Origin: CAZPUR01 sp964589815
Lineage (GTDB): Bacteria > Patescibacteriota > Microgenomatia > UBA1400
Length of the DNA stretch: 52,640 bases
Assembly (NCBI GenBank): GCA_964589815.1
Contig: CAZPUR010000007.1
Span: forward strand, 1-52,640
Direction: 5' to 3'
The notes under the pieces were generated by a model. That model was not told the origin of the DNA. It ran no database searches and was given only the letters and a program-made list of their open reading frames with translations. The translations under genes were made by a program, and so were the position numbers. Positions 45,669-52,640 of this stretch are shown here, one piece after another (the first letter of the stretch is position 1; the number at the start of each line of letters is the position of its first letter).

Positions 45669-46991
45669 TTATTCTTCTCTTCTTTTTTCTGTCTCAAAAA
45701 AACTAATTCGGTCGCCTTTGAAATGAAGAGAAATGGTTTTTAAAGGCCCGTTTCTGTGTTTGGCAATCTTTAAAGAAACATTTTCTAAATCTTCCTCATC
45801 CTCTCGATATAAAAACATGACCACGTCCGCATCCTGTTCCAAAGCTCCTGATTCTCTCAAATCAGCTAATTGAGGCACCTTGCCTCCCCTAATCTCCACT
45901 GCCCGGGAAAGTTGACTTAAGGCCAAAACCGGAATCTTAAGTTCTCGGGCCAGATTTTTTAAACCCTGAGAAATATCCGAAACTTCCTGAACCCTTGAAT
46001 CCCACCGTCTGTTTGAACGGGCTAATTGCAAATAATCAACCACTAAAAGTTTTAAGCCATTCTCAGCTTGAAGTCTCCGGGCCTTAGTTCTCATTTCCAA
46101 AACAGAACTGGCCGGCGTATCATCAATAAATAAAGATGCCTCTGCTAATTCTCCCATGGCATCGGAAAGCTTGCTAAAATCTTTTTCATCCAAACGACCG
46201 GTTTTAAGACGCCAGGCATCAATGTCTCCCTGGGCCACTAACAAACGGTCCACCAGCTCCTCCTGGCTCATTTCTAAAGAAAAAAAGCCCACCGGAATTT
46301 TGGCTTTGACGCTGCAATGTTGAGCAATATTTAAAGCTAAAGAAGTCTTTCCCAACGAGGGCCGGCCGGCTAAAATGATTAAATTGCTGTCCTGCAGTCC
46401 GGCCAAAGTATCGTCTAACGAAACAAAACCGGTCGGCACCCCTCTTAAACCGCCAGCTTTTTTTTGCAGTTCATCCAAACGATCAAAACTCTCTTCTAAA
46501 ACTTCTTTAATAGGAATAAAGTTTTGTTTTAAGTGCCGCTGAGATAAAGAAAAAACTGCCTGTTCGCTTTGGTCTAATATCTCTTGGGCGGTTTTCTCAT
46601 CGTCAAAAGCGCTTTCCGTTAAATTGGAAGCAGCGGTAATCAACTCTCTTTTGGTGGCCGCGTCTTTAATAATTTGGGCATACATCTCGGCATGGGCCGA
46701 GGTGGGAACCTGTTCGATCAAAGAGGCTAAATAACTGGAACCGCCCACTTGCTTTAACCGCTTTTTCTTTTTTAATTTGTCAGCCACGGTGACCAAGTCA
46801 ACTGGCTGCCGTTCCTCATAGAGGGCTAAAACAGCTTCAAAAATAAACTTATGAATGTCCTGATAAAAATACTCTGGTTTTAAAATCGGCGCCACGCTGA
46901 AAACCGCGTCTTTGTCAATTAAAATTGAACCTAAGACGCTGATTTCTGCTTGTTGGTCGTGAGGGGGAATCCTTGCCCCTGATTTTGCCAT
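45669..46991 (-). CDS. dnaB: Replicative DNA helicase DnaB
   Basis: Hexameric fork helicase. The N-terminal domain has PPHDQQAEISVLGSILID and YLASLIEQVPTSAHAE. The RecA-like C-terminal domain has Walker A LAGRPSLGKTSLALNIA, VVDYLQLARS, and ALSQLSRAVEIR followed by DLRESGALEQDADVVMFLYR. There is no intein. The 440-residue length is normal. Its upstream region holds rod-shaped element B, 19 bp from the ATG. Confidence 0.97.
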   Translation of the reverse strand: MAKSGARIPPHDQQAEISVLGSILIDKDAVFSVAPILKPEYFYQDIHKFIFEAVLALYEERQPVDLVTVADKLKKKKRLKQVGGSSYLASLIEQVPTSAHAEMYAQIIKDAATKRELITAASNLTESAFDDEKTAQEILDQSEQAVFSLSQRHLKQNFIPIKEVLEESFDRLDELQKKAGGLRGVPTGFVSLDDTLAGLQDSNLIILAGRPSLGKTSLALNIAQHCSVKAKIPVGFFSLEMSQEELVDRLLVAQGDIDAWRLKTGRLDEKDFSKLSDAMGELAEASLFIDDTPASSVLEMRTKARRLQAENGLKLLVVDYLQLARSNRRWDSRVQEVSDISQGLKNLARELKIPVLALSQLSRAVEIRGGKVPQLADLRESGALEQDADVVMFLYREDEEDLENVSLKIAKHRNGPLKTISLHFKGDRISFFETEKRREE

Positions 46992-47010
46992 TTTTTATCC
47001 TTTTTTGCCT

Positions 47011-47150
47011 AAAGATTTGCGGGGAAACTGCTTAAAATTTTCTTTCTTTGTAGTAAGCGGCTCGCCCATGACTTTATGGTTAAACCTAAATGAATTCGAG
47101 AGCGCCACTGAAGAAAAAAATTTTACAGTAGTCGACCTCAGCGAATCTTT
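47011..47150. ncRNA. Candidate structured RNA B: rod-shaped 140-nt hairpin
   Basis: AAAGATTTGC (47011-47020) pairs with GCGAATCTTT (47141-47150), 10 bp with one G-U. Then GGGG with the CTC-C segment near 47136-47139, ACTG (47027-47030) with CAGT (47126-47129), and TAAAATTTT with the AAAATTTTA side, continuing to about 47050/47109. An inner GCTC/GAGC helix closes an apical domain holding GACTTTATGG (47070-47079). That decamer is 54 nt from the TTTGCGG motif, against 56 nt in element A. On the minus strand it is the leader of dnaB. Confidence 0.45.
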
Positions 47151-47160
47151 CCAACCGACG

Positions 47161-47808
47161 TCAACGCACCGTCATGGCTACTACTTCCCTTTCTTCGGGC
47201 AAGCTGGTTTTATTGATAATTAATTTATCAACTGGTTTCAGTTCCGGAGTGCCGATTTCTTCTAAAAAATCTTTTAAAGTTGCCAGTTGACCAAAACTAC
47301 TCTCATTGATCTTCTCTGTTTTAAAATGCATCGATACCACTATCTTTGGCTCAATTTGGGCTACTACCTCTACTGCCTGTTTCGGGTCTAAAGTATAAAT
47401 CCCGCCCACGGGCACAAATAAAACATCCACCCCATTAACTTCTTCTAATTCTTTATCATTTAATTTATGCCCCAAGTCGCCTAAATGACATAAGGAGATT
47501 TCCTCCATTTCAATATTATAAATAGTATTTTTACCTCTCTCTTTGCCTTTTACTCCGTCATGGAAGCTGGGAATGCCAAAAACAGAAACGTCGCCCACCT
47601 CATATTCTCCCGGCGCCCTGATAATAAAAGGATCCCCCTTAATATTATCAAGACAGTTGTGGTCTCTATGCTCATGAGAAATGGTAACAATATTTGCCTC
47701 AGTCTGAGGCATAGAAAAGCCAATATAATTATCAAAAGGGTCAGTCACAATGGTGGATTTTTTGCCTTTAATTTTAAAACAGGAGTGACCAAGATAAATA
47801 ATCTGCAT
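47161..47808 (-). CDS. Metallo-beta-lactamase-fold hydrolase (UPF0173/UlaG-like)
   Basis: A 215-residue protein starting MQIIYLGHSCFKIKGKK. The metal-binding HxHxDH appears as ISHEHRDHNCL, with further ligands in GEYEVG, LGDLGH and a late SMHFKTEK. Such proteins are zinc or manganese hydrolases of unassigned substrate. It is divergent from the exported-protein gene at 47911. Confidence 0.9.
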   Translation of the reverse strand: MQIIYLGHSCFKIKGKKSTIVTDPFDNYIGFSMPQTEANIVTISHEHRDHNCLDNIKGDPFIIRAPGEYEVGDVSVFGIPSFHDGVKGKERGKNTIYNIEMEEISLCHLGDLGHKLNDKELEEVNGVDVLFVPVGGIYTLDPKQAVEVVAQIEPKIVVSMHFKTEKINESSFGQLATLKDFLEEIGTPELKPVDKLIINKTSLPEEREVVAMTVR

Positions 47809-47871
47809 TGTAAAATATTTTACTATGAATAAATTGCTCCTTCAAGCACTAATAATTTATTTCTTTATGCC

Positions 47872-47900
47872 TTGACTTATCCACAATAATCTGTTAAATT
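47872..47900 (+). promoter_or_regulatory. Promoter of the exported-protein pair, overlapping a DnaA-box sequence
   Basis: TTGACT (47872-47877), a 17-bp spacer and TAAATT (47895-47900), ten bases before the ATG at 47911. TTATCCACA (47877-47885), a perfect DnaA-box sequence, overlaps the -35/spacer junction. Confidence 0.55.
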
Positions 47901-47910
47901 TGCACTGCTT

Positions 47911-48348
47911 ATGAGAAAAGAAGCTCTAGTTGCTATTTTAGTTGGTTTGTTTTTGGGTCTAGTCATTACTTTTGGAGTCTATAGAGCCAACAAGGCGGTT
48001 AAGGAACATGGTAAAACTTCTAATAGCAGTCTGCCTGTCAATGGCAGCCAGGCCCCTTCTCCCCTCCCTTCACCAATGATCAGTCTTAGAATCACCGAAC
48101 CAGAAGATAATTTAGTCTTGACCAAAAGTAAAGTCACTGTTTCCGGAACTACCGAGCCTAAAAGCGTGGTCGCTCTTTTGGCTGAAGGCAATGAGGCATT
48201 AGTTTTAGCCGATGAAGAAGGAGTTTTTTCTGCCGAAGTAGAATTAACCTCTGGCGCTAATGAAGTAAAAGTAATCTCCCTCCTAAAAACCGGCGAAGAA
48301 CAAGAAAAAACTTTAAATCTGGTTTATAGCACTGCCAAAATAGAATGA
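47911..48348 (+). CDS. Membrane-anchored protein with an Ig-like domain, unknown
   Basis: A 145-residue protein with one N-terminal membrane segment (about 8-25, LVAILVGLFLGLVITFGVY), a Ser/Pro linker (SQAPSPLPSPM) and one beta-sandwich domain (LRITEPEDNLVLTKSKVTVS, GTTEP, then ANEVKVISLLKTGEEQEKTL), as in bacterial Ig-like modules. It is probably exposed outside the membrane. The stop overlaps the next gene by 4 bp (ATGA). Confidence 0.8.
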   Translation: MRKEALVAILVGLFLGLVITFGVYRANKAVKEHGKTSNSSLPVNGSQAPSPLPSPMISLRITEPEDNLVLTKSKVTVSGTTEPKSVVALLAEGNEALVLADEEGVFSAEVELTSGANEVKVISLLKTGEEQEKTLNLVYSTAKIE

Positions 48349-49115
48349 AAAAAATTGTTCTAATTGTTCTAATTGTTCTAATTGTTCTAATTGCTACCCC
48401 TCCTCTTTTGGCTCAGGAGGCGACTGATAGTGCTGTTTCTGAAAACGAAGTTAAAGAAAAAATTAAGGAACGCTTGGAAGAAGTGGTGGAAAAAGGCCTG
48501 GATAAAGTCAAAGGCATCATTGACCAGGAAAAGAAAGCGACTATCTATGGTTGGTCAGGCACGGTTGAGTCTATTAAAGATGAGCTCTTACAAATAAAAA
48601 CTCAAATTGATCTTAAAGAGGCAAAAATTGCCACTGAGGCTGATATTTTAAAAGTCAATTCAGGCAAAGGTAAAAAAGATATTAAGGCAGAAGACATTAG
48701 CCCTGACCAATTTGTCATCGTCATGGGCCCGAAAGAAGCAGACAATTTAATCCTGGCCAAAAGAATTATTGTCCTTGATGAAGCCCCAAAACCGGCAGTC
48801 AAGCGTGAGCTTGTCAGCGGTAAAGTTAAGGAAATTGACGAAACTAAGGTTATTATCCAGAAAAATGGAGACAATCTAACTCTGGCCATCGATAAAGAAG
48901 TTGACCTGACCATCTCGGGTATCAAAAGTCCAACCGTCGATGATATTCAAATCGATGATTACTTAACCGCCATTGTTACTTTGGATAAAACCGGTCAGAT
49001 GAACACGGTTAAGTCAGTTTTGGTCATCCCTGGCGCCACCAATCCCCAGGCTAAAGAAAACGAAGTGACTGAAGAAGAAATTGAATCCGCCACTGAAGCG
49101 GCAGAAGAAGAATAG
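48345..49115 (+). CDS. Secreted protein of unknown function with 9-bp repeat-encoded signal peptide
   Basis: A 256-residue protein. The signal peptide MKKIVLIVLIVLIVLIATPP is built from repeated Ile-Val-Leu triplets and ends near ALLAQ-type LLAQ. A helical segment (KEKIKERLEEVVEKGLDKVK) is followed by two similar beta-rich stretches (YGWSGTVESIKDELLQIKT and SGKVKEIDETKVIIQKNG), suggesting a duplicated OB-like or DUF5666-like domain. The acidic C-terminus (TEEEIESATEAAEEE) is disordered. It is coupled to the upstream anchored protein, perhaps as a partner. Confidence 0.75.
   Translation: MKKIVLIVLIVLIVLIATPPLLAQEATDSAVSENEVKEKIKERLEEVVEKGLDKVKGIIDQEKKATIYGWSGTVESIKDELLQIKTQIDLKEAKIATEADILKVNSGKGKKDIKAEDISPDQFVIVMGPKEADNLILAKRIIVLDEAPKPAVKRELVSGKVKEIDETKVIIQKNGDNLTLAIDKEVDLTISGIKSPTVDDIQIDDYLTAIVTLDKTGQMNTVKSVLVIPGATNPQAKENEVTEEEIESATEAAEEE
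48353..48388 (+). repeat. Four perfect copies of AATTGTTCT in a signal-peptide coding region
   Basis: The 9-bp unit encodes Ile-Val-Leu in the hydrophobic core. A fifth partial copy follows (AATTG). Being a multiple of three, copy-number change would lengthen or shorten the signal peptide without a frameshift. Confidence 0.85.
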
Positions 49116-49159
49116 CTCCCTTTAATCTATCTTTTTTACTTGATATAATCAATAATATC

Positions 49160-50038
49160 GTGTCAAAATTAAATAATTCTAATATTAAACTAGCAGTCCA
49201 AAAATCCGGCCGCCTGACTGAAGAAACTTTAAAATTCCTTAAGTTGGCTGGTTTAGAATTTGAGACCTATAAAAAAAGGTTGTTTTCTTTTTGTCGTAAT
49301 TATCCCCTAGAGATTGTTTATGCTCGAGATGATGACATTCCTTATTATGTCACTAGAGGCTCTGTTGATTTAGGTATTGTGGGTCAAAATCTACTTTATG
49401 AACAGAAGCGAAAAACCAAAAAGTTGCTCGATTTAAGCTTTGGCTTCTGTTCCCTGCTAGTAGCTGTTCCTAAAGAATCAAAAATAAGAAAAGTTGAAGA
49501 CTTGCAGGGATTAAATATTGCCACTTCCTACTCAAACTCAACTAATAAATTTTTCAAAAAAAGAAAGATTAAGGTAAATTTAGTAGAAATAAGTGGCTCA
49601 GTTGAAGCCACGCCGGCATTGGGGATTTCCCAAGCTATAGTCGATCTTGTTTCTACCGGCAGCACCCTTGCCTTAAATGATTTAAGAATTTTAGAGAAAA
49701 TATATGATTCTCAAGCTGTTCTAATTGCTAACCCTAAATCAACTAAAAATCTTAAAAAGAAAAAATTAATCAATCAATTAATCACCCGATTTAAAGGTAT
49801 TCTCGCCGCTAAAGAGTTTAAATACATTATGTTAAATGCCCCAGAAAAAATTCTCCCCCAACTTAAAAAGCTTCTTCCTGGTTTAAAATCACCCACTATT
49901 TCTCCGCTAGGAGAAAAAGGCTGGATTTCTGTCCAAGCAGTAGTTGAAGAAGGTGTTTTTTGGGAAACAATTGAAAAACTCAAAAAATTAGGCACTCAAG
50001 GAATCTTAGTTTTACCAGTTGAAAAAATGATTCTCTAA
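49160..50038 (+). CDS. hisG: ATP phosphoribosyltransferase, long form
   Basis: First step of histidine synthesis: ATP plus PRPP to phosphoribosyl-ATP. IKLAVQKSGRLTEETLKFL, YVTRGSVDLGIVGQN and the PRPP loop DLVSTGSTLALNDL are family motifs. The 292-residue length includes the C-terminal regulatory ACT-like domain (from about 220, GEKGWISVQAVVEEGVFWE), so it should be a HisZ-independent, histidine-inhibited enzyme. GTG start; a TATAAT (49144-49149) lies ten bases upstream. Confidence 0.93.
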   Translation: MSKLNNSNIKLAVQKSGRLTEETLKFLKLAGLEFETYKKRLFSFCRNYPLEIVYARDDDIPYYVTRGSVDLGIVGQNLLYEQKRKTKKLLDLSFGFCSLLVAVPKESKIRKVEDLQGLNIATSYSNSTNKFFKKRKIKVNLVEISGSVEATPALGISQAIVDLVSTGSTLALNDLRILEKIYDSQAVLIANPKSTKNLKKKKLINQLITRFKGILAAKEFKYIMLNAPEKILPQLKKLLPGLKSPTISPLGEKGWISVQAVVEEGVFWETIEKLKKLGTQGILVLPVEKMIL

Positions 50039-50045
50039 CCTCTTT

Positions 50046-50324
50046 ATGACTCTTAAAGATCTATTTAAAATCATTCAAGATAGAAAAAAGAAAATGCCTC
50101 AAAATTCTTATGTGGCCTCGTTATTAAAGCGGGGTAAAAATAAAATCTGTGAGAAAATAAGCGAGGAGGCTGGTGAAGTGGTTTTAGCCGCTAGAGAGGA
50201 AACAAAACAAAGAGTGATTGAAGAAATAACTGACCTTTGGTTTCACAGCCTAGTTTTAATGGTTTATTTAAATATTAACCTAAAAGAAATCCTCAATGAG
50301 CTTAAAAAACGAAGAAAAAAATGA
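50046..50324 (+). CDS. hisE: Phosphoribosyl-ATP pyrophosphohydrolase
   Basis: Second step of histidine synthesis, hydrolysing phosphoribosyl-ATP to phosphoribosyl-AMP. The 92-residue all-alpha MazG-like protein shows SYVASLLKRGKNKICEKISEEAGEVVLAA and EEITDLWFHSLVLM, the acidic metal-binding pattern of HisE. It stands alone without the HisI cyclohydrolase domain. The ATG is seven bases after hisG. Confidence 0.92.
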   Translation: MTLKDLFKIIQDRKKKMPQNSYVASLLKRGKNKICEKISEEAGEVVLAAREETKQRVIEEITDLWFHSLVLMVYLNINLKEILNELKKRRKK

Positions 50325-50327
50325 AAA

Positions 50328-51332
50328 ATGCCTAGAATAATAACTTTTAATTCTAAGGCAAAAACGAGAAAACTTTCTCCCAAAGAAAAACTGGCTGGCG
50401 AAAATGTGATGCGGCAATGCATGGCAGTCAAGCCAGGAGAAAAGGTTCTGATTGTGACTGACACTAAAAAGCAAAAAATCGAAGCCTCTATTTTTTTTGA
50501 AACAGCCAAAGAATTTACTGATCAAGTAAAAATGGTCATCATCTCCCCCACGGGTGAACATGGTCAAGAACCGCCCCAAAAAGTGGCCAATTTAATGTTA
50601 CAAAACGATGTTATTCTCGCTCCCACCACCTACTCTCTCACCCATACTCAGGCTCGAGAAAAAGCCTGCAAAAACGGAGCCCAGGTGGCGACCATGCCCG
50701 GAATTACTAAAAATACCATTTTAAGAACCTTAACCATGGATTACCAAGAAGTAGCTGATTTAAGTAAAAAAATATCCGGGCTTTTAACCATGGCCACAAA
50801 AGCGGAATTAACCAGCCCTTCAGGAACCAATATGGTTTTTGACCTTAAAGGCAGAGACGGTATTAGCGACACTGGTCTTTTTACTAATTCCGGTGATTAT
50901 GGCAATCTACCTGCGGGTGAGGCTTTTATTGCTCCGGTAGAAGGCAAAAGTAAAGGCATTTTGGTCTTTGAAGCAGTTTACGGCGATAAAAAACTAAAAT
51001 ACCCGGTTGCTTTTGAAGTAAAAAAGGGCCTAATCACCAAGGCCTGTTATAAAAAACGGGCGGCGAAAGAAATAGAAAAGGCTCTTAATCAGGTCGGTCC
51101 CAAGGCCAGAAATATCGCTGAATTAGGCATCGGCACTAATAAAATGGCCAGTTTAAAGGGAGGCATCTTAGAACTGGAAAAAATCTATGGCACCTGCCAT
51201 ATAGCTTTAGGCAATAATGCTCATTTTGGCGGTGAAGTTGATGTTCCCTATCATATTGACGGCCTAATTATCAATCCCACCCTTAAACTTGATGGCCAAA
51301 CCACTCTTAAAAATGGCAAGTTTATGCTATAA
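50328..51332 (+). CDS. M29-type aminopeptidase (leucyl aminopeptidase/aminopeptidase T-like)
   Basis: A 334-residue protein with ENVMRQCMAVKPGEKVLIVTD early on, PTTYSLTHTQAREKA in the middle and a C-terminal metal-site region (AELGIGTNKMASLKGG, then HIALGNNAHFGGEVDVPYHIDG) with conserved Glu and His, as in M29 peptidases. It would release N-terminal amino acids from peptides. Its placement between hisE and hisS is not explained by histidine synthesis; a peptide-scavenging role feeding the pools used by HisS is possible. Confidence 0.85.
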   Translation: MPRIITFNSKAKTRKLSPKEKLAGENVMRQCMAVKPGEKVLIVTDTKKQKIEASIFFETAKEFTDQVKMVIISPTGEHGQEPPQKVANLMLQNDVILAPTTYSLTHTQAREKACKNGAQVATMPGITKNTILRTLTMDYQEVADLSKKISGLLTMATKAELTSPSGTNMVFDLKGRDGISDTGLFTNSGDYGNLPAGEAFIAPVEGKSKGILVFEAVYGDKKLKYPVAFEVKKGLITKACYKKRAAKEIEKALNQVGPKARNIAELGIGTNKMASLKGGILELEKIYGTCHIALGNNAHFGGEVDVPYHIDGLIINPTLKLDGQTTLKNGKFML

Positions 51333-51333
51333 T
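51325..51333 (+). promoter_or_regulatory. Extended -10 promoter for hisS
   Basis: TGCTATAAT, an extended -10 element with a perfect TATAAT (51328-51333), overlapping the stop of the peptidase gene. The leader of about 50 nt carries an AGAGGA ribosome-binding site for hisS, which can pair with CCTCTT at 51342-51347. Confidence 0.5.
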
Positions 51334-51389
51334 ACCGCCTCCCTCTTCAAATTAATTTTTAATTCAGTTAAAATGAAAGAGGAACAACT

Positions 51390-52619
51390 ATGACTAATAA
51401 AAAAATTGTCAAGCCACAAACTTTAAAAGGTTTTCGGGATTTTTTGCCCGAAGAGGCTCTTAAAAGAAAATGGCTAGTAAAAAAGCTCCAGGAAATTTTT
51501 GAAAACTGGGGTTATGATCCATTGGAAACGCCGACCCTAGAAGCTTTAGAGATTTTTGAGGGGGAAATTGGTGAAGATGAAAAACTCTTTTATAAATTCA
51601 AGGATCCAGGCGGTAGAAATGTAGCCTTAAGATATGACCAAACTGTCCCTATCTGCCGCGTGGTAGGCCAATATAGCCAAAAATTACCTATGCCTTTTCG
51701 CCGTTATCAAATTCAACCTACTTTTAGGGCAGAAAAGCCTCAAAAAGGGAGATACCGTGAGTTTTTACAGGCCGATGCCGATATTCTTGGCGTCAAATCT
51801 CCCAGGGCTGATGCAGAAGTGATTGGCTTATCTTTAGACATCTACCGTCAACTAGGATTTAAAGATTTTAAGGTCTTTGTTAATGATCGAGATATGTTAA
51901 AAGGCATCCCTTATAAAGCTATTGTTGCCATTGATAAGCTCAAAAAAATCGGGAGAGACGGCGTCTTAAAAGAAATGGGGGCAAAAGGCATTAGTTTAAA
52001 AAAAGGCAAAGAATACCTAAGTACGATTAAAAATTTAAAACCTAATAAAAAAATTAAAATCATTTTTGATTATCTTAAAAAATTAGGTTTTTCCCAAGAT
52101 TATTTTCAATTTGAACCCACGATTGCTCGCTCTTTTGCCTATTCTAATGGTCCTATTTGGGAAATAGAAATTAAAGATTTTAAACCAGGTTCTGTTTTGG
52201 GTGGTGAAAGGTATGATAATATTATTAAAAATTTATTTGGCCTGGATATTCCTGGCACGGGTTTTGGCATAGGCTTTGATCGCACTTTAGAAGCAGCAGA
52301 ACAATTTGGCTTGGTTCCTCAGGGAAAAACTACTACTCAAGTCTTAATGACTGTCTTTGATGCTTCATCTCTTGCTTCTTCTTTAAAAATTGCTACTGAA
52401 TTAAGAAAAAATAAACTTAATTTAGAAGTTTATCCCAAGCCGGAAGCAAAGCTAGACAAACAATTAAAATATGCCAATAAAAAAGGCATCCCTTGGGTGA
52501 TTATTCTTGGTCCGGATGAGGTTAAAGAAAACAAAATCACTTTAAAAAACATGCAAACCGGTCAGCAAGAAACTCTATCCCTGGAAAAAACCATCCAAAA
52601 ATTTAATAAACTTCGTTAA
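51390..52619 (+). CDS. hisS: Histidyl-tRNA synthetase
   Basis: Class II synthetase that charges tRNA-His. LRYDQTVPICRVVGQ, MPFRRYQIQPTFRAEKPQKG and REFLQADADILG mark motif 2 and the histidine A site. LGGERYDNIIKNL and GFGIGFDRTLEAAE are the second histidine motif and motif 3. The C-terminal anticodon-binding domain follows. At 409 residues it is complete, unlike the catalytically dead HisZ paralogue. Preceded by AGAGGA and its own promoter. Confidence 0.96.
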   Translation: MTNKKIVKPQTLKGFRDFLPEEALKRKWLVKKLQEIFENWGYDPLETPTLEALEIFEGEIGEDEKLFYKFKDPGGRNVALRYDQTVPICRVVGQYSQKLPMPFRRYQIQPTFRAEKPQKGRYREFLQADADILGVKSPRADAEVIGLSLDIYRQLGFKDFKVFVNDRDMLKGIPYKAIVAIDKLKKIGRDGVLKEMGAKGISLKKGKEYLSTIKNLKPNKKIKIIFDYLKKLGFSQDYFQFEPTIARSFAYSNGPIWEIEIKDFKPGSVLGGERYDNIIKNLFGLDIPGTGFGIGFDRTLEAAEQFGLVPQGKTTTQVLMTVFDASSLASSLKIATELRKNKLNLEVYPKPEAKLDKQLKYANKKGIPWVIILGPDEVKENKITLKNMQTGQQETLSLEKTIQKFNKLR

Positions 52620-52640
52620 TAATTCAGTTCTGTATATCGA

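Noticed and set aside
47005..47223. Plus-strand reading frame of 72 codons between dnaB and the MBL-fold gene.
   Set aside because: It lies almost wholly in the rod-shaped palindromic element and runs into the opposite strand of a well-supported gene; no family features.

Overview
The window looks like a piece of a Candidate Phyla Radiation (Patescibacteria) genome, most likely from the Microgenomates side. The grounds are indirect: an AT-rich, tightly packed chromosome, a full type IV pilus locus with several tiny prepilin genes, divergent or stripped-down versions of standard proteins (Lgt-like, LCP-like and acyl-carrier-like), many very small unassigned genes, and only isolated biosynthetic islands. 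TGA is used as a normal stop, so this is not a code-25 lineage. The lineage call is inference; no 16S gene is present.

Layout. 17-2659 (-) is a class A penicillin-binding protein. 2682-8810 (+) is an aromatic amino acid operon: sugar-kinase-like gene, DAHP synthase, prephenate dehydratase, a 36-codon gene, chorismate mutase, aminotransferase, prephenate dehydrogenase, TyrS. It is preceded by what reads as a classical trp/phe-type transcription attenuator with a 28-residue leader peptide carrying W-F-Y-S-Y-F-F. 8807-13723 (+) has three small unknown genes, recG, rpmF, nusB, an acyl-carrier-like gene, rnc, rpsP and a KH-domain gene. 13710-29046 (mostly -) is the type IV pilus locus (PilO/N/M, six prepilin-like proteins plus a PilX-like one, PilD, PilC, PilT, PilB), with two large polytopic GT-C-like membrane proteins inside it. 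29262-35661 (+) holds a DNA polymerase III delta' subunit, gyrB, a family II pyrophosphatase and gyrA. A Xer-type recombinase follows, then 1.37 kb without genes. 38037-47808 carries YebC, a TPR protein, LCP-like, RluD-type, LspA, DksA-type, Lgt-like, EF-P, tRNA-Leu(CAA), DnaB and an MBL-fold protein. 47911-52619 (+) has two exported proteins and then hisG, hisE, an M29 peptidase and hisS.

The most interesting signals are regulatory or structural. (1) The aromatic attenuator has mutually exclusive 1:2, 2:3 and 3:4 pairings, and the terminator's 3' arm is also the ribosome-binding site of the first gene. (2) Two related rod-shaped inverted structures of about 140-150 nt lie upstream of the Lgt-like gene and of dnaB. 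They share a decamer at the same internal position and show at least one compensatory base-pair change, so they are candidates for an undescribed structured RNA family. (3) Short palindromic repeats occur both between genes and in frame inside genes, reminiscent of Rickettsia palindromic elements. (4) Several promoters place the start codon 6-7 nt after the -10 box, suggesting leaderless mRNAs. (5) The acyl-carrier-like protein has Ala where the phosphopantetheine Ser should be.

Two biosynthetic islands are each followed by the matching aminoacyl-tRNA synthetase (aromatic genes with tyrS, hisGE with hisS). All statements come from reading the sequence; no database search was possible.
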